Assembly: GCF_905147365.1 (NCBI RefSeq) | Contig: NC_056419.1 | Span: 3,479,501 to 3,543,500 of the forward strand | Origin: Aricia agestis | Lineage: Eukaryota; Arthropoda; Insecta; Lepidoptera; Lycaenidae | Length of the DNA: 64,000 bases | Direction of reading: 5' to 3' | Program-made: the position numbers and the translations under genes | Notes under the pieces: model-generated | Told to the model about the DNA's origin: nothing | The model's input: the letters and a program-made list of their open reading frames with translations, nothing else | Databases searched by the model: none | Shown: piece by piece, positions 52,852 to 63,690 of the stretch | How the letters are laid out: each line of letters begins with the position of its first letter | How positions within the stretch are numbered: position 1 is the first letter of the stretch

Positions 52852-53110
52852 GTGTGTAACAAAAATAAGTGATAATACTTTAGGGTGTGTACGTGTTCCT
52901 TGTAGAGAGTTCACTGTTAAAGTAGCAGCTCTGAAAGATGAAAAAATTTTTTCACTTTTGTATGGGCAATGGCTCGAGCGTCACGAGTTTCCCCATACAA
53001 AAGTGAAAAACATTTTGGTATTTCAGCGCTGCTACTTTCACAGTGAACTCTCTACAAGGAACACGTACACACCCTAAAGTATTATCACTTAGTTTTGTTA
53101 CACCCTGTAT
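52852..53110. mobile_element. CAGGGTGTAACAAAA MITE, best copy
   Basis: Left ACCGTGTGTAACAAAAATAA, right TTAGTTTTGTTACACCCTGT, flanked by TA. The ~95-bp arms (ACTTTAGGGTGTGTACGTGT, CCTTGTAGAGAGTTCACTG) are nearly complementary, so the element folds into one long hairpin. Confidence 0.85.
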
Positions 53111-53196
53111 ACTTATAGGTTTATGGGTTAATACGATTATACCTGGCATTAAAAAGGTATTCAAGTAGTTTTGTTGGTATTAATTTTGTATACGTT

Positions 53197-53520
53197 GACG
53201 TGGGAGAGCCATGCTTCGGCACGAATGGGCCGGCTCGACCGGAGAAATACCACGTCCTCACAGAAAACCGGCGTGAAACAGCGCTTCCGCTGTGTTTCGC
53301 CGAGTGAGTGAGTTTACCGGAGGCCCAATCCCTTCCCTTTTCCCTTCCCTACCCTCCCCTATTTCCTTCCGTTCCCTCCCCTATTCCCTTCCGTACCCTC
53401 TCCTATTACCCCTTAAAAGGCCGGCAACGCACCTGCAGCTCTTCTGATGCTGCGAGTGTCAATGGGCGACGGAAGTTGCTTTCCATCAGGTGACCCGTTT
53501 GCTCATTTGCCCCCTTATTT
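53197..53520 (+). mobile_element. SINE family A, plus strand, first of an abutting pair
   Basis: GACGTGGGAGAGCCATGCTT to TTTGCCCCCTTATTT without an A tail; the next copy begins immediately, implying insertion into, or recombination at, its tail. Confidence 0.87.
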
Positions 53521-53856
53521 ATACGTGGGAGAGCCATGCTTCGGCACGAATGGGCCGGCTCGACCGGAGAAATACCACGTTCTCACAGAAAACTGGCGTG
53601 AAACAGCGCTTGCGCTGTGTTTCGCCGAGTGAGTGAGTTTACCGGAGGCCCAATCCCCTACCCTATTCCCTTTCCTACCCTCCCCTATTCCCTTCCCTTC
53701 CCATCCCTACCCTCCTCTATTACCCTATTCCCTCTTCAAAGGCCGGCAACGCACCTGCAGCTCTTCTGGTGCTGCGAGTGTCCATGGGCGACGGAAGTTG
53801 CTTTCCATCAGGTGACCCGTTTGCTCGTTTGCCCCCTTTTTTAATAAAAAAAAAAA
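53521..53856 (+). mobile_element. SINE family A, plus strand, second of an abutting pair
   Basis: ATACGTGGGAGAGCCATGCT to TTTGCCCCCTTTTTTAAT and an A-rich tail. Pyrimidine tract 53652-53735. Confidence 0.87.
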
Positions 53857-53954
53857 CATAATACCAGATGGCTCCCGTACTGTCTATTGTGCCGCAACTA
53901 CGAGTAAGTTGCGCTAAAATTCTTTTTCGGAAAAATTTACATATCTTAACTAGA

Positions 53955-54266
53955 CTAGATGGGTCCCGCAACTCCGTTGCGACAAAATTCGGGCGGGAAC
54001 CGTACACATTTCCTTGAACACATTTCCAAGAAGTTGCTTTCCATCAGGTGACCCGTTTGCTCGTTTGCCCCCTTATTTCATAAAAAATAAAATAAAAATA
54101 AAAACATTTTTCGGGATAAGATGTTATCCCGAAAAAATATCCTATGACCTTCCCCGGGATTCAAAGTATCCCCATACCAAATTTCAACAAGATCGGTTCA
54201 GTGGTTTGAGCGTGGAGAGATATCAGACAGACAGACAGACACACTTTCGCATTTTTAATATTAATA
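53955..54266 (-). repeat. 'GGAGTTGCGGGCGTCATCTA' repeat, minus copy, interrupted by a SINE A tail
   Basis: 53955-54012 (TAGATGGGTCCCGCAACTCC ... GGGAACCGTACACATTT) and 54108-54266 (CGGGATAAGATGTTATCCCG ... CTTTCGCATTTTTAATATTA) are the two parts. Between them is AGTTGCTTTCCATCAGGTGA plus A tail (54031-54098), a 5'-truncated SINE A. Confidence 0.75.
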
Positions 54267-54694
54267 AAGATGTCCTCTCCCGGGAAGTAAGAAGAGATTA
54301 TTACAGACTGATAGACTCAGAGCTTGACAGATAGGCACTTGCGTCTATATTATTAGTATGGATAATGAAGTGTAAAAACAAACAGAACTGCGGTTAAATT
54401 ATAATAATTAAAACTGGGAAACGCATGCCACATAAGCATGCAAAGCATTACTTTCAGTAATTGAGCTAGGTAAATAGAACAGAAATGTAAATAAAGGGCT
54501 GCACAGAAATAGATAGTGTTCTGCAATTAACTGAGCACACAGCGAGCTAACGAGCTAAGTGAAGCTAACAAAATGAGGCAAGCGTATAGTTAGAAAGCTA
54601 AATTTGATACCTATTTGCCGTAGCTTCTTCTCTAACTATTGGCACCTTATACACAATTTAGTTTCTGGACACCTAAAGGTTGACTGGTAGAGAA

Positions 54695-54768
54695 TACCAT
54701 TTGGCATTAAGTCCGCCTCATACCATCATTGTGCAAAAAGTATAAATAAATAAAGATTTTTTGAAAAC
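54695..54768 (+). mobile_element. LINE 3' tail fragment (GGCATTAAGTCCGCC)
   Basis: CATTTGGCATTAAGTCCGCC followed by a short AT stretch and AAATAAATAAAGA, the common 3' end of a lepidopteran non-LTR element. The complementary tail appears at 35287-35345. Confidence 0.6.
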
Positions 54769-54796
54769 ACAAATTAAAATAAAACTAGCTAAATTT

Positions 54797-54962
54797 AAGT
54801 ACCATCGAGGAAGTTAATTCCTATGCAATTGACAGACCAACGTTATTTGGTCGAATATGTCAATTCAATGTTAATTGTGATCTGTCAGCTGGGTTTGACG
54901 TAACGCGACCAAATTACTTAGGTCCCCGATTTGCATAGGAATCAACTTCTCTGATAGTACAT
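54797..54962. mobile_element. Palindromic MITE, GTACCATCGAGGAAGTTAATTCC ends (shortened here)
   Basis: AGGAAGTTAATTCCTATGCA at the left, TGCATAGGAATCAACTTCT at the right, with AACGTTATTTGGTCG and CGACCAAATTACTTAGG pairing inside. Confidence 0.7.
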
Positions 54963-55189
54963 AATATACGCGTAACTTTGTGATATTTGTCCCAAAAAGT
55001 TTTAAAGAAAATTAATATTTGGGGAGATTGTCAGAAATACTCTTTGAAAATAGCACATAGCGTTGGAGTATAGAATGGCATCAAGTTTCATCAGATCGTA
55101 AGATGCACCCACAAACAACTAAGGGTATGATGCACCAAGCCAGACAACTCGACGCCACACCCTCATACATAAAACACTGCATTTTACGA

Positions 55190-55985
55190 TACTTTACAAC
55201 TAAAATATAGCGCGGAAAGTTAAACTTTAAACAACACTTTATGACTCTGTCTTCGATAGAATACAAAATTGAATTTCGAATTTTGTAATTTACATTTTAT
55301 ACTTCGGTCACCGTCTTCGGTGCTTACAATAATGTAGCGCGGAAAGTAAATTTTGATGCTTACAACAAGTTATAAAACCATAAAAAACTGACGTCGTCGA
55401 TAGTTCTGTATAAAATTGAATTTGGAGTTTGTGGTTGTCATTTTAAAGATAAAACTTCTTGATACTTTAATGCAACATAGCGTGGGAAGTAAAACCTGAT
55501 ACTTATAACAATTTATGAGACTGCTATTTGCGAGAGTTCATGGGCGTACCGATGGGGGGGGGGGGGGGGGGGGGGGCAGGGGGGCAGCTGCCCCCCCCTG
55601 GATCATGTTCACGTCCACACTAAATATATTATCTAGTACTTTTATGTATAAAAATTAAAAATTAAAAAACGAATTTTTGCCATTTGTTTGCAATACAATA
55701 TTTTTACAATTAAAAATTATTAATTTTTGATTCTTTATAAACACCTATCTTATGAAAAATCTGATTTGCCCCCCCCCTGGCCCAGAACCTGGGTAATTTG
55801 CCCCCCCTGGCACCAGAAACTGGTTAATTTGCCCCCCCCCCTTGGCCCAGAACCTGGGTACGCCCATGCGAGAGTTGTTATACAAAATTGAATTTTAAAT
55901 TTTGTGGTTGCGTTTTATAGATAAAACTTACTATATTATGTATAGTGCTTAAAATGTAGAACGAAAAGTCGAATTCGATACTTTC
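55190..55985. repeat. Diverged ~150-bp tandem repeats interrupted by a hAT MITE
   Basis: ATAGCG.GGAAAGT.AAA, ACAA.TTAT.A and ACAAAATTGAATTT..A.TTTGTGGTT recur three to four times. The series is split by the MITE at 55539-55868. Non-coding, origin unknown. Confidence 0.55.
55539..55868. mobile_element. hAT MITE family 'CATGGGCGTACC', copy 3, with 23-G run
   Basis: CATGGGCGTACC to GGTACGCCCATG, perfect 8-bp duplication CGAGAGTT (55531-55538 and 55869-55876). A run of 23 G at 55554-55576 replaces the normal left subterminal sequence. Near the right end, TTTGCCCCCC..GGC.CAGAAC is repeated three times (about 55766-55850). Confidence 0.85.
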
Positions 55986-56416
55986 TCGTTTCAATGTTTA
56001 TGATACATATTTGATAGTGTTAACTTATAAGCATAATAATATAGAATTAAATTTTATATTTGGTGGTTGATATTTACGAGAAAATATACTAATATTGAGC
56101 TTAAGATGTAGAAAAGAAAAAGTTGACACTACTATGGTTGATACTCGTACTACGATACATCAACGGCAAAGTTTTGTTTTGTGGATTTTTGTATACTTAG
56201 TGTGTTTGTTGCGGCCGCGTAGTACTATACCGCGTAGTGCGGTGCGTAATAAACGTTAACGACGTAAATATAAAGTTTCGTCACAGTACATTAGGTAGAT
56301 ACAATAAAACAAATTATATATTTTTTAAATTTTGTAAAAAGTAAAAGTCCTAAAAATCGTAAACGTTTTGTGTCGCGTAGCCTCGCGCGTCGCTGCCGCG
56401 TAGTGTCGCTTGCGAT

Positions 56417-59400
56417 TCAGTTATCACACAGCAGCGAGCTAAGTCGCTTCTCGCAGAAGAACACGAACTTGTCCTCGTAGTTGCCGGAGCAGAAGAGGTC
56501 GTCTAGCAGGGCGCCGCGCGTGACACCGCCGCAGTACTGGCCAATGGTACCCTCGTTTGACGTCTTGTTGTTAGGCTCCCCTTTGTTCCACTTCGCGTAC
56601 CCAGCCTGCTCAAGCGTTTGCCCTAGTAAAGAAGGAATTACGTATGACAGTGTTTCCCAATTTTTTTCATCCACGGACCCCTAGAAAATCAAACACGGTT
56701 TTCTCGGAAAACCTTAATAAAATAAACAGCAAAAATGTAGGATTCATCGTGCCAACTTAAATTAGCGATTACGAGACATTTGCATTTATGGATGACACCT
56801 GGTCACGGATGACACCGTGGATCCTCATACATATATTCGTGAACTCCCAGGATCCACGGACCGCAGGTTGGGAAACACTGATATAGGATAATGGATATAA
56901 TATTATTGCAATGTTTTCACGCTAGAGGCAGCACCAGCATAGACAGTAAACAAAAAGTTTTAAATTTAATTGTTAACTTAAAATGTTATGTAATGTAAGA
57001 GTAGTCATAAAATAATATTAAATAGGTACTAAAGTAGTTTAAGAATAGTATATAAACAGAACGTCTCTCCCAAACCGACAAACCTTTTAGGTTTTTGTAT
57101 GGGAAACTATGTCATGTTTTTCTGTAAGTTTATTGTAATGCTTTGAATAAAGGAATAAAAAAAAAAAAGTTTTGTTTGATGTTTGACAACGTATAGGTAT
57201 TCTGATATGACTTGTGCAACATGTCGGATTATTTACTATAATATATGATACAGGAAGCGATCATAATATAAGTTGTTTCATAGGCAGATGTCGGACGTAC
57301 ATCATTTTCAGACCCCAACGACCAACGTGATGCGTAGATGAATTTTGTACTAAATTGGCAGATTTCAACTGCGCGAGACGTCTTGCAAATCTGTCAAATC
57401 CATACAAATTTAGAAACGCATCTACCCGTCACGTTGCGCTCTGAATTGATCCTAAGTTGGCTTGGGCCGGACAAAATATAATGGCAGATGCAACTGTAGT
57501 ATGACACCATACTTCCATATCATATTTTAATAATGTCAAGGCCATGATTTGATTTAAGGCGAGAATAAACCCCAATTTGTTATTCCGTGACTCCCGGTTT
57601 ACCTAGTTCCAATATAATAACGAAGTGTTAAAAAATATGAGATATAAAGCACAATATTCAAAATACCTTAAACCATAAACATTTTAATAAAACGTAATAC
57701 TTTGGCTGTAATTAATTTACAAACTTACCTCCGAAAAAACTCTATTTCATCGAAATATAAGTATTAACTAGGATAATTGTACATTTTATTTGAATAAATT
57801 GTTAGTAAATCTATATTAAAAATTCTTTAACCAAACAATTTTGTTTCTTAATATTTATTTCCAAAGATATTTAAAAAAAAACATGAAAAATAGAGAAGAT
57901 CCGCCTGAGAACCTGTAGTTTTATGCTAAGCTAAAATGAATCTTATTGCGATGCATATACGCTTGGTCTTTGGTTGTGTGCAAGGTTATCGTTTTTGATT
58001 GAGATTAATCCCCGCCTTAAAATGATTTGCTAGAATTCGGTGATTTAATTTTTCCACCTTACCTTCAATGGTCAACCATTCTCCGTGCTCGTTCCAGTCG
58101 TGGAAACCGATGAATGCAACCTCCTTGTAAAAATTGCCAGGAATAGTATTGCTAGGGTTCCTGGCAAAGATATCAGCAATGACCTGTAATAATTTGAAAA
58201 TAAATTGGATGCCGAACACAACTCTGTTGCGCCAAAATTAGTTTATCGCACGGGAACCGTACATTTTTCTGGGATGTGGTTTTGACGTGAAGAGGTAACA
58301 GACAGACAGACTGACACACTTTTGCATAATAATGAGTCTAAGGCTCAATTCACACCGGAATGGCAGAGGCGAGGCGAGCAGTGGCCTCTTGCGGCCGCCG
58401 GCGCGCGGCGGCGGTGATTTCTCAAGCGATACTATGTATTACAATAATGAAGATAAAGTTTAAAATCATGACACTGAAACTGCTCGCCTCGCCTCTGCCA
58501 TTCCGGTGTGAATTGAGCCTAACCTTTGTTTTTTGGACTCCCGAAAGAAAATGTCCACCAAAAAAAAAAAAAACTGAAATCGGACTTGTAGTTCCAGAGA
58601 TATTCGAACACAACACAACACTTTTGAAAGGCACATTTATTCAGACGCTCAGACTAACATAATATACGAAAATTGGGCAGTTCTGGAAATATTACATACA
58701 TCCCAATTAAATACGGTCGAATTGATAATAATTTTCTTGTTTTTGAAGTCGGTTAAAATGGATAACTCATGACTCACACATACCCCGACCGATGTCCCCA
58801 ATCCGTTGGGGATGCGTAAAGCATTTTCATCATTTCCCCATGAACTGGCCGGTTTTAGAATTACCAGCGCCCTGGGCAAGATTTCAGACGCCTGCCCCTT
58901 TTTGTTTACCTTCGGCGCCCTGGGCGTCGCCCCCCTTACGCCGCTACTGCCTTCAATCAAAAGGGGTCACTGACCTTGGCTTCTTGATCACTGTTGATGA
59001 TGGCCAAATGGCCACCCTCGGCGGCGCAGGTCATGTACGCGCGGGACCAGGTGCGGGGCTCGCGGTGGAACTTGTAGCAGCTGCCGATCCGAGCGTCCAA
59101 CTTGTACTCTGCCATGACGGACAAAAAAACGAAAATAATAATAAAATATCTTTTTATTCAAAAAAGGTATTACAAATATACTTTTTGAACGTCGTAGAAA
59201 GAACGTAAAAACTAAGATGCCTACCGTCGGTACGCGAACTAACCCGGCGGGAAGAACCGGCGTAAGAAACTCGCACGGGGCCACCTTTTACCAAAAAGAT
59301 GGAAAAATAATGTTTTGAAATAAAATATTATTTTTCCATCTTTTTGGTACAAACAATACAGTAATTTGGTACAGAACAATGTAACAAACAGCTACTTACA

Positions 59401-62400
59401 GCTATGTAACAAAAAATAAAAGTAAAGTAACCTGCATGGAGCCACCCTAAAATACCCAATAATACCTCTATGTGTAGTGTTTAGTAAAAAGTGTGAAGAA
59501 CACTGCAGTGCTCCGCACTTTTCTTGTGTTCAAGGTACATCTAGAAAATTTTGGGAGGTACACAACAAATTAACCAGCGTGTATAGGGATGCTCTGAGTT
59601 CGTCCCTTCGTCGATCGTCCTGCGGGGCTAAAATGGTCGCTTTGGAGAATCATGATTAGAATCATAATATGATTCATTTTTTAAAATAGCAAAATGCAAC
59701 TCTGCTTGCAATTCATGTCTAGTAATTTCTTAGAGCATTAAACCAGTATTTTAACCAGAGTAATTTCTACTGATTTGACATTTGTCAGTTTGACAGTTTT
59801 GACAATTCATTTGCTCAATTGATCGAGAGGAATTGCTAAATGTGACCATTTTAGCCCCGCTGAGATGTACCCTTTTTTATTCTTATAAACTAGGAATAAT
59901 TACAATGACATTTTTGAGGCACACCAACTATTGGGCATAGTACACCAGTGTGCCGCGGTAACATATTGTGCTCTTTGCGAAACATTGGTGTAGATGCGAC
60001 AGTCTAGTTGAACTGCCCTAGTAGACAAGTGGCAAGCGATTATCGTAAACGCTAACAAAATATATGCGATTTGACATAAGTCATTGCTTCGCTAGCGAAT
60101 ACTAATGTCAAATCCCATACATTTTGTGGCGTTGGCATTTACGATAATCGCTTGCCACTTGTCTAGGCCCTGGCCAGCTAACTCAACAATCACGAATTTC
60201 TTAGAAAGCAAAATTCCACTACTACCGAACCAACTACTACTACTACCAACCGTTATCGACGGTACCACATTCGTTGAGCAGCATGTTGGATGACTTCTTA
60301 TAGCACAAGTACGGATAGGCGTCAGTGCAGTTGACATCCGCTAGCTCCCCCTCTGACGTCATCAGGAGGCAATTCTCCTCGTTGTTGAAGTTGTTAGGCT
60401 CGTTCATCGCCCATTTGTGAGGAATCTTCCGCAGCGGAACTCCTGCGAATGTTGAAACCGGAACTATTAGATAATTTGATTCATAGTCAGATGGTGGACC
60501 CTTTTTTTAAACGGGTTTTGGCCCACCACATTCCCACCGCTGTATGTCCTGTGCCGCCAGGATCGACAGCGGTATCCAACCACGAAAACCCTTTGATATG
60601 ATCTCAGAGAGCCCGAGGGACATGATAAAGCTGTCTTGGGACCCACAACGAAATTAATCAGAACAAGATAGGAGGAGTTAAAAGTACTTATACAGCTCTG
60701 TTTTTGCTTCCCATAAAAAGCGGGAGACAGCACAAAGTTGCAGTGGTGGACCTGCATAAATTGCGTTGACATAATCCGACCAAATGACATAGGTCAGTCA
60801 TTAAACCAATATATTCGATGGTACAACTGAGAGAAGCACCCGCGAACCGTATACTTTTCTTTCAAATAAATGTATGTCTTTTCCCGTGAACTATTGCCGA
60901 TTTCATTACAATCAATAAATTAGTTTTGGAGTAAGTATCCAAAGCATTTTGGTTTACGTACATATTAGGTACTGACTTTTAAAATAAAAGTTTGTTTGGA
61001 CCGAAACTATCGCATAAATACGAGGCGATATTGCAGTGTCAGGTCACGAGTGCAATGATGAATAATTATTAAACCGAAATTAAAAACAATTAACTACGGA
61101 TAAGCGTGATAATAAAAAATAAATAAAAAAACCCACTGATAACATTCGTATTTTAATTTATATTTAAAACTAGATGGCCCGGTGAACTTCTTATCACAAG
61201 TCATGTCGGTTCCACTGGGTAATAAGAGTAAAAGGAATAGAGAGTGCTCTTGTGTACTGCGCACACACTCGGGCACTATAAAATTACTCCTGCGTGACAG
61301 GCCTGGTGTCAATGAAACCGGCCACCCTCACCGAAACTGGTGTGGAAGTTATTATAATTAATTGTTATTACCTTCAACGGAGAAGAAGTCCCCACGCGAG
61401 AACGTGGCGTGAATACCCGTGAACACTCCGCAGTCGTTGTCAGTGGGAATGGAACTGCGAAGAGCCGCTTTCAATCCCTCGTTTAATGGCGACGCTAAAT
61501 TCGCTCCTGAAATGGAAATTTTGAAACTCACGTCTCTAGTAAAGAGATGAGCTAATCCTACAAAATGTATGAGCTACATAGTGCCTCAACTGTTAGACCA
61601 TTTTTTTTGAAAGGGCACATTTGTTGCAGTGTTATAAATTACTAGCCGTCCTGGCAAACGTTGTTTTGCCATAAAATGATTTTCCCCTATTTCCTGCTTT
61701 TCTCTTGAAGTTATTTCTGAATTATTTTTCTACAGACCTCACGGAGGCCGAGACCTTTCCAACGAATGCAAAACCGTAGAAATCGGTTCGTGCGTTCTGG
61801 AGTAATAGTGTCAGGAAGGAAAACCCGACTATTTTTATATATTAATAATAAATCGTAATACGACGCCCAATAGAAAATTTTACTGTATTTTCACGCCAGC
61901 GGCAGAACCAGCATATACAAAAAAAAAAATTTTGTTCGATGTCGGATTTTTGGTTAGATTATTTACTATATGTGCCAGTAGTCTGTTCCGACCTTTGTAT
62001 AATATTCTCCATTCAGGCATGTTATAGGACCTTATTGGCAGAAGCCCCAATAATTGGCCATTTGGGCAGTTAAGGGGCTGGGTGTTATCGAAAATCTCAT
62101 ACATACGTAATACCAAAATCGTTTTCTCATACGAAAATATTTAACATGTTTGAGTTATTTTTCAGCTTAAAATAGTAATTACCTAGGTTCCTGCACAAAA
62201 ATTTACTACAAAATATTTAAACACTAAATTTGTCGTAACCTAACCTAAACAATTTGATATATTTGATTTGTGTAATACTAAAAACAAAAGGTTTTTTCTC
62301 CTATTTCCTATTATCAAGGCACGCGGCGAGCGCGTAACCGCCACTGTACAAGGCGCGCTGATATGAATGTTATTTTAATGTCCTTTACGTCGATATTCGT

Positions 62401-63453
62401 ACTGACAGACATCGACCTGCTAATTGTAGGGACTACTGGGCCATAAGCAGTCAGAGTTGGATGGTACCTTCCAAATGACAGCGGAGCCTGGCCTCGTGCC
62501 AATTCGCCGGGATGGGGTTATACTTGATCCATCCGTCTGCTGATGGGACATGCTGGTAGTCGCACCTGAACTGCTCGCCATCTGCAACCACAACTAAGCT
62601 GGTTTCATTCTAGCTAATGCTTTCAGCTTTTATACGAAGCTTTTCAGTTCTCCAAGATTTGACTAGTCAATCTCTAGGGGTTCTAATCACTAGTGTCTCC
62701 CATAGCCACCAGGACTCAGGAGTACCTAAATAAAGTCCAAATAATCCAATCTTTGAAACTGGGCTTGAAATGATGATGAGACCAAAAAATCAAATATTTT
62801 CAACAATTCTTACACTTGTCCAAACGTTTTTAGTTAACAATCGACCTTTGAAAAACTGTGCAAGTCTTAAGACTTGTCGATTGACAGGTTGTTTGCTAAC
62901 CGACCTGTCAATCGACTGATCGATGAATCGATCGATCGATCGATGAATTTGCCCGAGCAAACGACCTTGACCATACAATATTTGACACGTTGCTGAGATC
63001 GCACAAAAATCCTATTTTTTACTTATCTTAGTTCAAAATTGAGCAAAAAAAAATTAAAAAGGGGAATATATTGTAGTTAATGATATTATATCTATTGTCA
63101 ATGTGTTTCAAATAAACTACTAACTACTAGGAAGATACTGAGTGTATGCTTCAATTTTAATAAATTGGTATTACTTTGGAAGCTGATATCATGAGTAAAA
63201 TAAACAAAAATAGAAAATTTAAAACGGGGAAAGGAATGTTGATATACTGAAGATTATTGCTGTATCTTAACTTTGTAGCTTTCAAATTATGAGTTTATAA
63301 GGCTCTAATTATTACGGTAAATTACGGAATCTCCGTAAGGGAAGGTCCTTAAGATCGAATATCAAATATGTAAATAAAACCACAATACAGTACTAAAAAG
63401 AGTGACTTACTTATACCAGCGACGATAATGAATAAAAGAAAAGCGACTCTCAT
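56417..63453 (-). CDS. Secreted dual C-type lectin-domain protein (immulectin type), complete, seven exons
   Basis: Exons in transcript order: 63411-63453 (ATG), 62468-62581, 61372-61506, 60251-60442, 58975-59108, 58063-58183, 56417-56622 (stop TGA). All junctions are GT-AG with matching phase; 945 nt, 314 residues. MRVAFLLFIIVAGI is a signal peptide. CRD1 (about 18-155) has FRCDY, GWIKYNPIPANWHEARLRC, an EPN motif at 112-114 (MNEPNN) and ADVNC...YPYLCY. CRD2 (about 163-310) has GSCYKFH, RTWSRAYMTCAAEGGHLAII, FIGFHDWNEHGEWLTIEG, EPN at 262-264 (KGEPNN) and FVFFCE. Two tandem CRDs linked by NECGTVD are the layout of lepidopteran immulectins, haemolymph pattern-recognition lectins that bind bacterial and fungal sugars. 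EPN in both CRDs suggests calcium-dependent mannose-type binding. Introns hold MITEs, a LINE tail and a SINE fragment. Confidence 0.95.
56648..56880. mobile_element. hAT MITE in the last lectin intron
   Basis: CAGTGTTTCCCAATTTTTTT at the left, GGTTGGGAAACACTG at the right; ATCCACGGACC occurs near both ends. Flanks ACGTATGA and ATATAGGA match at 5 of 8, so the duplication is eroded. It begins 26 bp from the exon 7 acceptor. Confidence 0.7.
57308..57444. mobile_element. 'TCAGACCGNAATGCGACGC' MITE, copy 2 (lectin intron)
   Basis: TTTCAGACCCCAACGACCAA at the left, CACGTTGCGCTCTGAA at the right; core GCAAATCTGTCAAATCCA as in copy 1 at 50561-50683. Confidence 0.6.
58210..58335 (-). repeat. 'GGAGTTGCGGGCGTCATCTA' repeat, internally deleted minus copy
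   Basis: CCGAACACAACTCTGTTGCG, GGGAACCGTACATTTTTCTG, GACGTGAAGAGGTAACAGAC, then (GACA)n and TTTTGCATAATAATGAG. Starts 27 bp upstream (transcript sense) of lectin exon 6. Confidence 0.7.
58342..58519. mobile_element. Harbinger-like MITE, TAA duplication
   Basis: GGCTCAATTCACACCGGAAT, ending with the exact complement ATTCCGGTGTGAATTGAGCC; TAA on both sides (58339-58341 and 58520-58522). Subterminal GCAGAGGCGAGGCGAGCAGT also pairs. Confidence 0.82.
58520..58757 (-). repeat. 'ACCGACTTCAAAAA' interspersed repeat, minus copy
   Basis: The plus strand ends TTTTTGAAGTCGGTTAAAA; GAAATCGGACTTGTAGTTCC is the complement of the GGAACTACCATTCCGATTTC segment at 11338-11357. Confidence 0.65.
59127..59290 (-). 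mobile_element. LINE 3' end fragment, minus strand
   Basis: On the minus strand it reads GGCCCCGTGCGAGTTTCTTA, CGCCGGTTCTTCCCGCCGGG, CGTACCGACGGTAGGCATCT and ends TTTGAATAAAAAGATAT, a 3' UTR type shared by lepidopteran non-LTR elements. It starts 18 bp upstream of lectin exon 5. Confidence 0.65.
59288..59350. repeat. Perfect hairpin, 23-bp arms
   Basis: TACCAAAAAGATGGAAAAAT and AAT pair exactly with ATT and ATTTTTCCATCTTTTTGGTA around a 15-17-nt loop. Confidence 0.85.
59622..59860. mobile_element. MITE with GCGGGGCTAAAATGGTC ends (lectin intron)
   Basis: GCGGGGCTAAAATGGTCGC at the left and GACCATTTTAGCCCCGC at the right are complementary. AT-rich interior with TTTGACATTTGTCAG repeats. Confidence 0.75.
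60018..60168. mobile_element. Palindromic MITE, ACAAGTGGCAAGCGATTATC ends (lectin intron)
   Basis: CTAGTAGACAAGTGGCAAGC... and ...GCTTGCCACTTGTCTAGG pair; also GCGATTATCGTAAACGC with GCATTTACGATAATCGC. It lies 83 bp downstream (transcript sense) of lectin exon 4. Confidence 0.75.
61180..61352 (+). mobile_element. tRNA-derived SINE family B, 5'-truncated
   Basis: Only the 3' half is present: TTCCACTGGGTAATAAGAGT, GTGTACTGCGCACACACTCG, CAATGAAACCGGCCACCCTC. It ends 20 bp from lectin exon 3. Confidence 0.78.
61645..61850 (+). repeat. 'ACTAGCCGTCCTGGCAAACG' interspersed repeat
   Basis: ACTAGCCGTCCTGGCAAACG, TTGTTTTGCCATAAAATG, CGAGACCTTTCCAACGAATG, ending TTTTATATATTAATAA. Full-length relative of the fragment at 28266. 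Confidence 0.7.
62875..62950. repeat. Hairpin plus (ATCG)n microsatellite
   Basis: TCGATTGACAGGT pairs with ACCTGTCAATCGA around a 13-nt loop, followed by ATGAATCGATCGATCGATCG. Intronic, between lectin exons 1 and 2. Confidence 0.75.
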
Positions 63454-63499
63454 GTTCGCTTGTGGTAGGTATACTGTATGACAACTAGTGAGAGTTCAG

Positions 63500-63507
63500 T
63501 TTATATA
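63500..63507 (-). promoter_or_regulatory. TATA box of the lectin gene
   Basis: TATATAAA on the minus strand, 47 bp upstream of the ATG at 63453. The spacing leaves room for a short 5' UTR with a start near GTCATACAGT. I found no convincing NF-kappaB-type site beside it; upstream (63550 and beyond) is repeat DNA. Confidence 0.6.
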
Positions 63508-63555
63508 ACTTAAGAGGGTCACAGGTTACCGACATCGAACTGATAATCCGAAAAT

Positions 63556-63690
63556 CGGCCAAGTGCGAGTTTGAATCGCACACGAAAGTTCCGTATTTTG
63601 AGCAAAAATAGGCAAAAAATTGTGTTTTTTGTATTTAAGAGACCTAAATTTCAATATTATATCTATTTTTTTAATAAGTTCAAATTTTCG
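63556..63690 (+). repeat. GGCCAAGTGCGAGTCGG repeat end, upstream of the lectin gene
   Basis: CGGCCAAGTGCGAGTTTGAA, TCGCACACGAAAGTTCCGTA, AATTGTGTTTTTTGTAT. The rest to 64000 is AT-rich with no recognised feature. Confidence 0.65.

Noticed and set aside
58360..58662. 100-codon plus-strand frame
   Set aside because: Spans a Harbinger-like MITE and a dispersed repeat; no splice or family support.
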